A DNA stretch of 64,000 nt from Chitinophaga sancti. Its GTDB lineage: Bacteria > Bacteroidota > Bacteroidia > Chitinophagales > Chitinophagaceae. This document shows, piece by piece, positions 35,126 through 43,499 of the stretch. The first letter of the stretch is position 1. Each line of letters opens with the position of its first letter. Both the position numbers and the translations under genes were made by a program. The notes under the pieces were generated by a model. It was not told the DNA's origin and did not search any database. It worked only from the letters and a program-made list of their open reading frames with translations. The stretch spans positions 6,456,501-6,520,500 of the forward strand of contig NZ_CP139972.1 of the NCBI RefSeq assembly GCF_034424315.1. Direction: 5' to 3'.

Positions 35126-36166
35126 TTATTGCTGTTTGTAGATCTCAATATCAATCTGTCCGTCTTCGGTAATAGTACCTCTGTACATGCCTTCTGTATT
35201 AAAAGGCATTACCGCATGACCTGCCTGGTCCAGGGCAATCAGACCTCCGCTGCCTCCCAGGATACCAATTTTTTCAATCACCGTTTTCGCTGCCAGATCC
35301 AGGCTGATCCCCTTGTATTCCATCATGGCAGAAAGGTCATAGGCAGCAACATCCCTGATGTAAAATTCACCCCAACCTGTACAGGATACGGCTGCTGTCT
35401 TATTATTAGCATAAGTACCGGCACCAATGATAGGAGAATCTCCAATACGGCCATATTTTTTGTTGGTCATACCACCAGTAGAGGTTCCTGCTGCCAGGTT
35501 TCCATTTCTGTCCAGCGCCACCGCGCCTACAGTGCCAAACTTATTATCCACATTTTCAATACCCAGTTTACCTGCCGGTGTATAGCTATGATCCAATTTT
35601 GTTTTGGAAGAATCGGTTTTCAGCGCTTTTTGCAGCCCATCCCAGCGGTCCTGTGTCCAGAAATACTTCGGATCCACTATTTCCAACCCGGCATCTTTAG
35701 CAAACTGCTCTGCTCCACGACCTGCCAGCATTACGTGTTCGGATTTCTCCATCACGGCTTTAGCGGCAGAGATGGGGTTTTTAACCGTGGTCACCCCGGC
35801 TACAGCACCTGCCTGCAGGGTTTTACCATTCATAATGGCTGCATCCATCTCATTCTTACCATCATGCGTAAATACTGCTCCCTTGCCTGCATTGAAGAGG
35901 GGAGAGTCTTCCATCACTTTGATAGTAGCTTCCACCGCCTCAGTACTGGTTTTACCAGCTTTCAGCATTTTGAAACCTGTAATCAGGGCTTCTTTCAGCA
36001 CTGCTGTGTAAGCTGCTTCCTTTTCAGGTGTCATGTTTTGTTTAGTGATAGTACCGGCACCGCCATGAATTACCAGAATGTATCTTTCCTGTGGTGGGGT
36101 ACCTTCCCCGGCATAGCAAACTGCCTTCAGACTAAGCATAAGGCAGCAAAAGAGTAACTTTTTCAT
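35126..36166 (-). CDS. Isoaspartyl peptidase / L-asparaginase, Ntn hydrolase
   Basis: 346 aa from ATG 36166. The longer frame to 36379 overlaps the divergent gene and lacks homology-like sequence. A signal peptide (MKKLLFCCLMLSLKAVCYA) exports it to the periplasm. Family motifs: ILVIHGGAGT (30-39), SPLFNAGKGAVFT and the autocleavage site before T212 in KFGTVGAVALD, which becomes the N-terminal nucleophile. GTSTGGMTNKKYGRIGDSPIIGAGTYA and GEFYIRDVAAYD form the substrate pocket. It hydrolyses beta-aspartyl dipeptides and asparagine. Confidence 0.95.
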   Translation of the reverse strand: MKKLLFCCLMLSLKAVCYAGEGTPPQERYILVIHGGAGTITKQNMTPEKEAAYTAVLKEALITGFKMLKAGKTSTEAVEATIKVMEDSPLFNAGKGAVFTHDGKNEMDAAIMNGKTLQAGAVAGVTTVKNPISAAKAVMEKSEHVMLAGRGAEQFAKDAGLEIVDPKYFWTQDRWDGLQKALKTDSSKTKLDHSYTPAGKLGIENVDNKFGTVGAVALDRNGNLAAGTSTGGMTNKKYGRIGDSPIIGAGTYANNKTAAVSCTGWGEFYIRDVAAYDLSAMMEYKGISLDLAAKTVIEKIGILGGSGGLIALDQAGHAVMPFNTEGMYRGTITEDGQIDIEIYKQQ

Positions 36167-36244
36167 ATTAGCTAAAATAGTAAAAAGACAGCATAGGACA
36201 CCTTTCCTCTCCTCATTTCGCAAATTTGAAAAGTAACTTTTTAT

Positions 36245-36256
36245 GCAAACGTTTCC
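36245..36256. promoter_or_regulatory. Possible LacI-type operator
   Basis: GCAAACGTTTCC, centred on the palindrome AAACGTTT, sits 31 bp upstream of the glycosidase ATG in the divergent gap. LacI/GalR regulators of sugar genes bind such sites. No LacI gene is in the window. Confidence 0.35.
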
Positions 36257-36286
36257 ATAAAAACGTACATTTAAGTATTCCACGAG

Positions 36287-38359
36287 ATGAAAAACTATCT
36301 TACTTTCCTGTTGACCTGCGCATACAGTATCGTATGCGGACAAACGCCCATCAACCGCCAGGCGCTGGTGGAGCGGCATAACCCTACTTTACACCAGCCA
36401 GATACCCTCGCTGCCCTGACCCTGGGCAATGGCAATTTTGCATTTACGGTAGATGCTACCGGCCTACAAACATTTCCTGAAGCTTATAGCAAAGGCATTC
36501 CCCTGGGTACACAATCCGGCTGGGGATGGCATAGCTTCCCTAATACTGCAGGATATAAAATTGAAGATGCTTACCAGCCCTACCACCTGCATGGCCGGGA
36601 TATTACTTACGCTGTTCAAAAGAAGAATACCCCTGCGGTGGATTATTTCCGCCAGAATGTACACCGCTTACAACTCGGAAATATTGGTTTCCAGATCCTG
36701 AAGAAGAATGGCCAGGCCGCTGCCCTCAGCGACCTGCAACAGGTAAACCAGGTCCTTGATCTCTGGAATGGAGAGATCCGCAGTGCCTTCAGCGTAGAGG
36801 GGATCCCGGTAAAAGTTCGTACAGTCGTACACCCCCACAAAGACCTCGTATCCATCAAAGTTATTTCTCCCCTTGTAAAACAGGGGCGTTTGAAAATCCG
36901 TATCCGCCTTCCTTATCCAACAGGCGAATTTGCAGATGCTGGCGCAAACTACCAGCATCCTGGCAGGCACCATTCATCTGTCATAAAACCCGGTCTTATC
37001 ATCCACGAGTTAGATACAACCCGTTATTTTCTGAATTATTCCCCTATAAATACAAGCAGTCCTCATCTTCATGAGTACCTGCTTACCCCTGACGAGGAGA
37101 TCACAATTGAGTTCTCTCCTCAAGAAGCGCAGGACCTTCCTTCTTTTGCGCAAACGGAAAATGACAGCCGCCAATACTGGCAGGCATTCTGGAAAAGAGG
37201 CGGAGCTGTTGATTTTAGTGGTAGCACCGACTCCCGTGCCTTTGAACTGGAAAGGAGGATCGTCCTTTCCCAATACCTCATGGCTGTACAGTGTGCAGGC
37301 TACATGCCGCCGCAGGAAACGGGGCTCACCTACAATAGCTGGTATGGTAAACCTCATCTTGAAATGTACTGGTGGCATGCCGTTCATTTCGCCCTTTGGG
37401 GAAGAGCAGACCTGATGGAAAAGAGCCTACAATGGTATGCTGCTGTAGCAGGCAAAGCGCGTGCTATCGCCCAAAGACAGGGCTATAAAGGAATCCGCTG
37501 GCAAAAGATGACAGACCCCGAAGGGAACGAAAGCCCTTCTTCGGTAGGTGCTTTCCTCATCTGGCAACAACCTCATTTTATTTACATGGCTGAATTGCTC
37601 TATCGCCAGCACCCGGAAGTATTGGCTAAGTATCAGTCACTTGTTACTGCCACTGCCGATTTCATGGCTTCCTATGCCTGGTATGACAGTGCCTCCCATC
37701 ATTATATTTTAGGCAAAGGACTGATTCCCGCACAGGAAAGATTTAAACCGGAAGATACTTACAACCCAACATACGAACTGGCTTACTGGCGCTGGGGATT
37801 ACAAACCGCCCAGCTATGGAGAAAACGGGCCGGCCTGCCCCCGAACCCGGAATGGGGAAAAGTATTACAGGGCCTGTCACCCCTGCCACAAAAGGATAGC
37901 CTATACCTCGCTGCCGAAAGTGCCCCGGATAGCTATACCCGGCCATCTTACATGACAGATCATCCTGCAGTATTGGGTACATTAGGTATGCTACCTGCCA
38001 GCCCCGCCCTGGATACCCTGATCATGCACCATACCCTCGATAAAATATGGACCAGCTGGGATTGGAAAGATACCTGGGGATGGGATTTCCCCCTTACCTG
38101 TATGACAGCGGTAAGACTGGGTGAGCCGGAAAAGGCAATAGATGCCCTGTTCATGAATATCCGGACCAATACCTGGTTGCCGAATGGGCATAATTACCAG
38201 GATGACAGGTTACGCCTATACCTGCCGGGGAATGGCGGCTTGTTGACAGCCGTTGCCCTGATGTGTGCGGGTTATGATGGTTGCACCACCAGGGAACCGG
38301 GCATTCCTAAAAATGGCAAATGGAAAGTAAAATGGGAGGGCCTGAAGCCTATGCCCTGA
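36287..38359 (+). CDS. Secreted six-hairpin (alpha/alpha)6 glycosidase-like protein
   Basis: 690 aa with a signal peptide (MKNYLTFLLTCAYSIVCGQ). The N-terminal beta-sandwich (about 25-290: LAALTLGNGNFAFTVDATGLQTFPEAY, EGIPVKVRTVVHPHKDLVSIKV) and the C-terminal helical barrel with TYNSWYGKPHLEMYWWHAVHFALWGR, DMxx-like PEDTYNPTYELAYWRWGLQTAQLW and WDWKDTWGWDFPLTCMTAVRLG resemble the GH65/GH95 clan layout. I cannot assign a family. It lies 20 bp before the GH105 gene, so they likely act on the same (pectic) glycan. Confidence 0.7.
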   Translation: MKNYLTFLLTCAYSIVCGQTPINRQALVERHNPTLHQPDTLAALTLGNGNFAFTVDATGLQTFPEAYSKGIPLGTQSGWGWHSFPNTAGYKIEDAYQPYHLHGRDITYAVQKKNTPAVDYFRQNVHRLQLGNIGFQILKKNGQAAALSDLQQVNQVLDLWNGEIRSAFSVEGIPVKVRTVVHPHKDLVSIKVISPLVKQGRLKIRIRLPYPTGEFADAGANYQHPGRHHSSVIKPGLIIHELDTTRYFLNYSPINTSSPHLHEYLLTPDEEITIEFSPQEAQDLPSFAQTENDSRQYWQAFWKRGGAVDFSGSTDSRAFELERRIVLSQYLMAVQCAGYMPPQETGLTYNSWYGKPHLEMYWWHAVHFALWGRADLMEKSLQWYAAVAGKARAIAQRQGYKGIRWQKMTDPEGNESPSSVGAFLIWQQPHFIYMAELLYRQHPEVLAKYQSLVTATADFMASYAWYDSASHHYILGKGLIPAQERFKPEDTYNPTYELAYWRWGLQTAQLWRKRAGLPPNPEWGKVLQGLSPLPQKDSLYLAAESAPDSYTRPSYMTDHPAVLGTLGMLPASPALDTLIMHHTLDKIWTSWDWKDTWGWDFPLTCMTAVRLGEPEKAIDALFMNIRTNTWLPNGHNYQDDRLRLYLPGNGGLLTAVALMCAGYDGCTTREPGIPKNGKWKVKWEGLKPMP

Positions 38360-38379
38360 TAAATCAAAATATATCCACA

Positions 38380-39486
38380 ATGAAAAAGTATTTTCTGTTC
38401 GTTGCTATGCTGACGGCCATAGCAACCCAGGCACAGCAAACCCTCATTCCCAAAAAGACGACGCTGGATGCGTTGACGAAGACGAATCAGTATTTTATGG
38501 AAAAGTGGCCGGATACAGGAAAGGAGATTGTGTTGAATAAAACATGGCCTTCTAATATCTGGACCCGTGGTGTGTATTATGAAGGGCTCATGGCTTTGTA
38601 TTGCGTTGATCCTAAAAAGCCTTACTACGACTATGCCGTGCAGTGGGGCGAAAAGCATCACTGGAACCTGCGGAACGGCATCAAAACCCGCAATGCGGAT
38701 GACCAGGATTGTGGGCAGACATACATCGATCTGTACCTGGTAGACAAAAAGCCTGAACGCATCGCCAATATCAAAGCCTCTATCGATACGATGCTGAAAA
38801 CAGCAAAGATTGATGACTGGCATTGGATAGATGCCATCCAGATGGCCATGCCGGTGATGGCCCGTTTAGGAAAGATCTACAAAGACACTGCCTATTACCA
38901 TCGCATGTATGAAATGTATGAGTGGACGAAGAATGGCCTGTACAATAAAGAAGAACATTTATGGTGGAGAGACAAGGACTTCATTCCTCCTTATAAAGAA
39001 CCCAATGGTCAGAACTGCTACTGGAGCCGTGGCAATGGCTGGGTACTGGCCGCGCTGCTAAGAACCATGGAGCAGCTACCTCAGAATTCTCCTTATTATA
39101 AGATCTTCCTGAATGATTTTAAGGAAATGTCTGCCGCCTTATTACCCCTGCAAAGGGAGGATGGTTTCTGGAATGCAAGTCTGCGTGACCCGGGGAACTA
39201 CGGTGGCAAAGAGCTGACGGGTACTTCCTTATTTGTATATGGTATTACCTGGGGCATCCGGAAAGGCTATCTTGATAAAAAAACATACTACCCGGTGGTC
39301 GTAAAAGCCTGGAATGCCCTGGTAAAAGATTGTGTACATGATAATGGAATGCTGGGTTATGTGCAGAGTACCGGAAAGCAACCTTCAGATGGTCAGCCGG
39401 TGACATTCGATAAGATCCCCGATTTTGAAGATTATGGATTGGGATGTTTCCTCCTTGCAGGTAGCGAGATCTACAAATTAAAATAG
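38380..39486 (+). CDS. GH105 unsaturated rhamnogalacturonyl/glucuronyl hydrolase
   Basis: 368 aa from ATG 38380 with signal peptide MKKYFLFVAMLTAIATQAQ. (Alpha/alpha)6 barrel: NIWTRGVYYEGLMALY, the catalytic-Asp segment NADDQDCGQTYIDLY, DDWHWIDAIQMAMPVMARLG, WSRGNGWVLAALLRTMEQLP, and DPGNYGGKELTGTSLFVYGITWGI. It removes 4,5-unsaturated uronic acid from lyase products, in the periplasm. It pairs with the glycosidase upstream. A GAAGTGGATT-type hairpin (39577-39607) may end the transcript. Confidence 0.93.
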   Translation: MKKYFLFVAMLTAIATQAQQTLIPKKTTLDALTKTNQYFMEKWPDTGKEIVLNKTWPSNIWTRGVYYEGLMALYCVDPKKPYYDYAVQWGEKHHWNLRNGIKTRNADDQDCGQTYIDLYLVDKKPERIANIKASIDTMLKTAKIDDWHWIDAIQMAMPVMARLGKIYKDTAYYHRMYEMYEWTKNGLYNKEEHLWWRDKDFIPPYKEPNGQNCYWSRGNGWVLAALLRTMEQLPQNSPYYKIFLNDFKEMSAALLPLQREDGFWNASLRDPGNYGGKELTGTSLFVYGITWGIRKGYLDKKTYYPVVVKAWNALVKDCVHDNGMLGYVQSTGKQPSDGQPVTFDKIPDFEDYGLGCFLLAGSEIYKLK

Positions 39487-39576
39487 CCCTTCAAATACAA
39501 TCGATTTCATTTCCTGTCGGCGAACTTTTATCCCAGCTTCCTTTTCTCAGCCGGCCGCAGGCCTCACCCCCGACCC

Positions 39577-39607
39577 AATCCACTTCTGCCGAAGGCGGAA
39601 GTGGATT
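39577..39607. terminator. Strong stem-loop after GH105 gene
   Basis: AATCCACTTCTGCC pairs with GGCGGAAGTGGATT over 14 positions (one T-G) around a GAA loop, 90 bp after the stop. The flanking CCTCACCCCCGACCC recalls the CATCACCCCCACCC inside the 115-bp repeat at 33 kb, so this may be part of an intergenic repeat family. The rest of the 39487-39842 gap has no ORF that I support. Confidence 0.65.
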
Positions 39608-39842
39608 GCGGTCGCTCTTTCCCCCAAAACTCACTCCGCTTTCACAAAAAATTAAGCGTACCATTTACCTTTATTTAGAATAAAATCCCTATTTTTCACC
39701 CTGTGTGAATGAAAAACGAGCAGTAAGGAACCACGTCATTACTCAATATTTAAGGTCTATGCGTCTCAACACTTCCGCAGCCAGCAATGGCCCTGCGTCC
39801 ACGTTTGCGTATAATTTAATCAACATAAAGCTCCACAAAACC

Positions 39843-42290
39843 ATGAACAAATTTTTGGGTATTGCCGCGCTGTTGCTCGCTCAGCAGCTTCACGCGCAGC
39901 AACAAACGGCTCCTGCCTATCCGCTGGTAACACACGATCCTTATTTCAGCATCTGGTCTGCTACAGACGACCTGGCTGCTTCCGCCACCCGTCACTGGAC
40001 CGGTGCCGAACAGCCAATCGTAGGTATGCTGAAGGTGGATGGCACCACCTACCGTGTACTCGGTCGCCAGGGTGAACATTTTGATGGTATCGTACCTGCC
40101 GCTGATGAAAAGAAATACACTGTAGCCTATACAGAAACAGCACCTGCGGCTGACTGGATGTCTGCTGCCTTTGTTGAAAAAGGCTGGCAAACAGGCGAAG
40201 CGCCTTTTACCAACGACAAACACATGTCAGGTACACAATGGAATACCCGCGACATCTGGGTACGCCGCACATTCAACCTGAACACCATCCCTTCAGAACC
40301 ACTGTTCCTGAAGATCAACCACGATGATAACGCTGAAGTATATATTAACGGTACGAAAGCGTATAGCTATGACGGTTGGTTGAACCACACACAATATTTC
40401 CCAATCAGCGATGACGTAAAGAAACTCCTGAAGAAAGGTAAAAATGTAATGGCCATACATGTTACCAATACACAGGGTGGTGCTTACCTCGATGCGGGAA
40501 TTTCAGTAAAACCAAAGAATCTACTGGCAGATGCGATTAAGCCAGCCGTGCAGAAAAGCGTTCAGCTGACAGCTACACAGACTACCTACACCTTTACCTG
40601 TGGTAAGGTAGACCTGACACTGAACTTCCTGTCTCCTTTATTATTGAATGACCTGGACCTGATGTCTCGCCCGGTATCTTATATCAGCTACAAAGTACAG
40701 TCAAATGATGGCGCGCAACACGATGTACAGGTGTACTTCGGTGCAAGTTCCACTCTTGCCAGCAACACTGCCGGCCAGGAAATGACAGCACAGCAGCTTA
40801 CAAGCAATGGCCTGTCTATCCTGAAAGCAGGTACGAAAGAACAGGCGATCCTGGCAAAGAAAGGTGATGACCTCCGCATTGACTGGGGTTATGTGTATGT
40901 AGCCGTACCTAAAGAAGCAAATGCTGTACAGACGATTACCACTGATGGCGATGCAATTGCTTCCTTCTCCGGTAACCCTAAAACAGTGACCTCCGGCAAG
41001 CAACTGGTACTGAACACAGTCGTGAAACTGGGTAAAGTAGGCGCAGCATCCAAAGAGCAGGTAGTGCTGATTGGTTACGATGATATCTACAGCATCCAGT
41101 ACTTCGGTACTAACCTGCGTCCATGGTGGAAAAAAGACGACAGCTTCACCATCGAAAAAGAACTGGCTGCTGCCAATAAAGACTATGGTACAATCCTGGC
41201 TCGTTGTAAGACCTTCGACCAACAGATGTATACTGATGCAACCAAAGCTGGTGGCGACACTTACGCTAAACTCTGCGTACTCGGCTATCGCCAGAGCATT
41301 GCTGCACACAAACTGGTGAAGAGTCCTACCGGTGAGATCCTGTTCCTCTCCAAAGAGAACTTCAGCAACGGCTGTATCAATACAGTGGATGTAACTTATC
41401 CTTCAGCTCCTTTGTTCCTGATCTACAATCCTGATCTGATGAAGGGTATGACAAACGGTATCTTCTACTTCAGCGAAAGCGGTAAATACACTGAACCTTA
41501 TGCAGCACATGACCTGGGCACCTATCCACTGGCAAATGGCCAGGTATATGGCGAAGGGATGCCTGTAGAAGAATCAGGTAACATGATCATCCTGACTGCT
41601 GCTATTGCGAAAGCAGAAGGTAATGCAGACTATGCAAAGAAACACTGGAAAACCCTGACTACATGGGCTGAATACCTGTTGAAAGAAGGTTTCGATCCTG
41701 CTAACCAGCTGTGTACCGACGACTTTGCCGGTCACCTGGCAAGAAATGCGAACCTGTCTGTAAAGGCAATCGTAGGCTTGGGTTGCTATGCAAGCCTGGC
41801 CGATCAGCTGGGAGATAAAGCAACTGCTGAGAAATTCAGAACCGCTGCTAAGGGCATGGTGACTAACTGGATGAAACTCGCGGAAGATGGAGACCACTAT
41901 ACCCTTGCATTTGAACGCAAAGGTACCTGGAGCCAGAAGTACAACCTGGTTTGGGATAAGGTGCTGGGTCTGGACTTGTTCCCTAAATCAGTATACGATA
42001 AGGAAATTAAGTACTACCTGACGCAACAGAAGAAATATGGTTTACCACTGGATAGCCGTCGTACCTACACAAAATCTGACTGGATTGTGTGGACAGCAAC
42101 ATTGACAGATAATCAGTCTGATTTTGAAGCGCTGATCACACCGATCTATAAGTATGCACAGGAAACCAGCAGCCGTGTACCTATTTCTGACTGGCATGAG
42201 ACTACTGACGGTAAGATGGTAGGCTTCCAGGCAAGAAGTGTGGTAGGTGGTTATTTTATGGAAATGTTATCAAAAAAGCTGGGTAAATAA
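39843..42290 (+). CDS. DUF4965/DUF1793 (glutaminase A, GtaA-like) secreted protein
   Basis: 815 aa from ATG 39843 (signal MNKFLGIAALLLAQQLHAQ). The DUF4964 start PAYPLVTHDPYFSIWSATDDLAASATRHWTG is followed by a jelly-roll insert (WNTRDIWVRRTFNL...AEVYINGTKAYSYDGW), the DUF5127-like region, and the six-hairpin C-terminal part (DLGTYPLANGQ, MPVEESGNMIILTAAIAKAEG, DDFAGHLARNANLSVKAIVGLGCYA, DWHETTDGKMVGFQARSVVGG). Fungal GtaA is a glutaminase, but many bacterial members sit in glycan clusters, as here, and may be glycosidases. Codon use is noticeably more biased than in the neighbours. Confidence 0.85.
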   Translation: MNKFLGIAALLLAQQLHAQQQTAPAYPLVTHDPYFSIWSATDDLAASATRHWTGAEQPIVGMLKVDGTTYRVLGRQGEHFDGIVPAADEKKYTVAYTETAPAADWMSAAFVEKGWQTGEAPFTNDKHMSGTQWNTRDIWVRRTFNLNTIPSEPLFLKINHDDNAEVYINGTKAYSYDGWLNHTQYFPISDDVKKLLKKGKNVMAIHVTNTQGGAYLDAGISVKPKNLLADAIKPAVQKSVQLTATQTTYTFTCGKVDLTLNFLSPLLLNDLDLMSRPVSYISYKVQSNDGAQHDVQVYFGASSTLASNTAGQEMTAQQLTSNGLSILKAGTKEQAILAKKGDDLRIDWGYVYVAVPKEANAVQTITTDGDAIASFSGNPKTVTSGKQLVLNTVVKLGKVGAASKEQVVLIGYDDIYSIQYFGTNLRPWWKKDDSFTIEKELAAANKDYGTILARCKTFDQQMYTDATKAGGDTYAKLCVLGYRQSIAAHKLVKSPTGEILFLSKENFSNGCINTVDVTYPSAPLFLIYNPDLMKGMTNGIFYFSESGKYTEPYAAHDLGTYPLANGQVYGEGMPVEESGNMIILTAAIAKAEGNADYAKKHWKTLTTWAEYLLKEGFDPANQLCTDDFAGHLARNANLSVKAIVGLGCYASLADQLGDKATAEKFRTAAKGMVTNWMKLAEDGDHYTLAFERKGTWSQKYNLVWDKVLGLDLFPKSVYDKEIKYYLTQQKKYGLPLDSRRTYTKSDWIVWTATLTDNQSDFEALITPIYKYAQETSSRVPISDWHETTDGKMVGFQARSVVGGYFMEMLSKKLGK

Positions 42291-42314
42291 TCGGCTGCAA
42301 GCAGCCATATATTT

Positions 42315-42345
42315 GATGGGGAGGCCGTTCTACGGCTTCTCCATC
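42315..42345 (+). terminator. Terminator after the GtaA-like gene
   Basis: GATGGGGAGGCCGT / ACGGCTTCTCCATC with a TCT loop lies 25 bp after the stop. Confidence 0.75.
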
Positions 42346-42535
42346 ATTGTTTTAGGTGTAGTAATTGTACTACATGTCACGATTAGAGGCTTTTTTATAT
42401 TTGTGACAGACTATGTCATACTATTCTGAGACTTCTCTATTGGTAAATAACAATCTGAAATAATTTATTCAAAATATATGTATATGAGCATGATCATATA
42501 CTGTTAAGAGCTTGGTTTTTATTAGGATATGGTAG

Positions 42536-42568
42536 AAAAAGGTTGTCATTCCTGGCGACCTTTCATTT
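42536..42568. terminator. Stem-loop in the 42.3-43.2 kb intergenic region
   Basis: AAAAAGGTTGTC and GGCGACCTTTCATTTT can pair around ATTCCT with some G-U pairs. Confidence 0.45.
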
Positions 42569-42608
42569 TAAATTCTTATTTATTCCTTTACCTACATTAC
42601 ATTGTTGA

Positions 42609-42644
42609 ATGCGTAAGGCCTGGCAATCGCCAGGCCTTACGCAT
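42609..42644. repeat. Perfect 16-bp palindromic stem-loop
   Basis: ATGCGTAAGGCCTGGC (42609-42624), loop AATC, then its exact complement (42629-42644). It is long and perfect, with no T tract directly after it. It forms the first of two adjacent hairpins. Confidence 0.85.
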
Positions 42645-42656
42645 TTACAAAAAAGC

Positions 42657-42693
42657 GCCTGCGAATTGCGCTTCGCAGGCTGCTCACTTTTTT
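42657..42693 (+). terminator. Second hairpin with T tract
   Basis: GCCTGCGAA (42657-42665), loop TTGCGC, TTCGCAGGC (42672-42680), then TGCTCAC and a run of seven T. It is a good rho-independent shape 12 bp after the perfect palindrome. Confidence 0.7.
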
Positions 42694-42696
42694 GGG

Positions 42697-43110
42697 AAAT
42701 GGATGCTTTGTGAGGAAATAAAATGGATGTAATAAGGAAACAATGAATGTTTGGGGGGAACAATGAACAAAACGGGGAAACAATGAATAATCAGGGTGCG
42801 CAGGTGGATGAAAAAATTGGGCTTGTAACCGGATGAAAAAATTCTGGGGTCGGCTATTGGATGAAGGATCGGGGGCTACAATTGGACAAAAGTTTTGGGC
42901 AAAATGGATGAAAGATTCAGGATGAAAGTTTCTGGGGAAAATGGATGAAGGGGTTCAGGGCAAAATGGATGAAAGTTTCTGGGGGAAATGGATGAAAGTT
43001 TTGGGAGCTTACAAATGGATGAAGCTTTTTTTCTTAGTATTACAATGGATGAAACTATTTCGGTGTTACAATGGGTGAAACCTGGGAATCATACAATTGG
43101 ATGAAAAGTG
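42697..43110. repeat. Degenerate array of about 18 AATGGATGAAA units
   Basis: About 414 bp in which a core (A/C)AATGGATGAAAGTTT-TGGG recurs every 22-30 bases. GGATG(AA) or a one-base variant starts near 42701, 42725, 42806, 42831, 42859, 42884, 42906, 42920, 42943, 42967, 42990, 43017, 43047, 43073 and 43099, plus three shorter CAATGAA forms at 42741, 42761 and 42781. Units are diverged, not identical. No ORF of useful size crosses it. Its function is unknown. Confidence 0.85.
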
Positions 43111-43175
43111 CTTGCGCTAAACGAATAATATCTTTATAAATCAGGTAGCTCTTACGGGTGCAATTGAATAATAAC

Positions 43176-43415
43176 TTAGTTCTCACTAAATCCACTGAAA
43201 AAGCGGCGGGCCACATGTTTAAATCTATCCACATCTTCTTCGCTTTCCAGTTCCATATCGAAATGAGTATTGGTCATATTATAGTATTGTAACGCTGCCG
43301 CTGCAATGTCGATATTACCATTGGCATCTGCAGTTGCTCTGATAAAGCGGCTATTTGAATTCAAATAGTGAAGCGCTTTAATGTCAAATTCGAAAGTGAT
43401 GATACCGTTTGCCAT
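43176..43415 (-). CDS. Small protein of unknown function, 79 aa
   Basis: MANGIITFEFDIKALHYLNSNSRFIRATADANGNIDIAAAALQYY... has no signal peptide or membrane segment. Two predicted beta/alpha blocks are followed by an acidic helix (ELESEEDVDRFKHVARRFFSGF). I do not recognise the family. It is divergent from the esterase gene with 84 bp between starts, and its 3' end lies 65 bp from the degenerate array. Confidence 0.6.
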   Translation of the reverse strand: MANGIITFEFDIKALHYLNSNSRFIRATADANGNIDIAAAALQYYNMTNTHFDMELESEEDVDRFKHVARRFFSGFSEN

Positions 43416-43499
43416 GATAGTTTCATTTTAATAAAAACACTTATAAAAATTTCGTGCCAAACTTTTGTAACTTGTACGGATCATTTAAAATCTAAATCC

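Noticed and set aside
35129..36157. 342-aa plus-strand ORF
   Set aside because: It is a complete shadow of the asparaginase gene, which has its nucleophile and signal peptide intact.
42247..42429. 60-aa ORF at the end of the GtaA-like gene
   Set aside because: It overlaps the gene end and terminator out of frame, with no sign of coding.
42697..43110. CRISPR array
   Set aside because: Units are diverged and only the core of about 11 bases is kept. There are no constant repeats with unique spacers and no cas genes.
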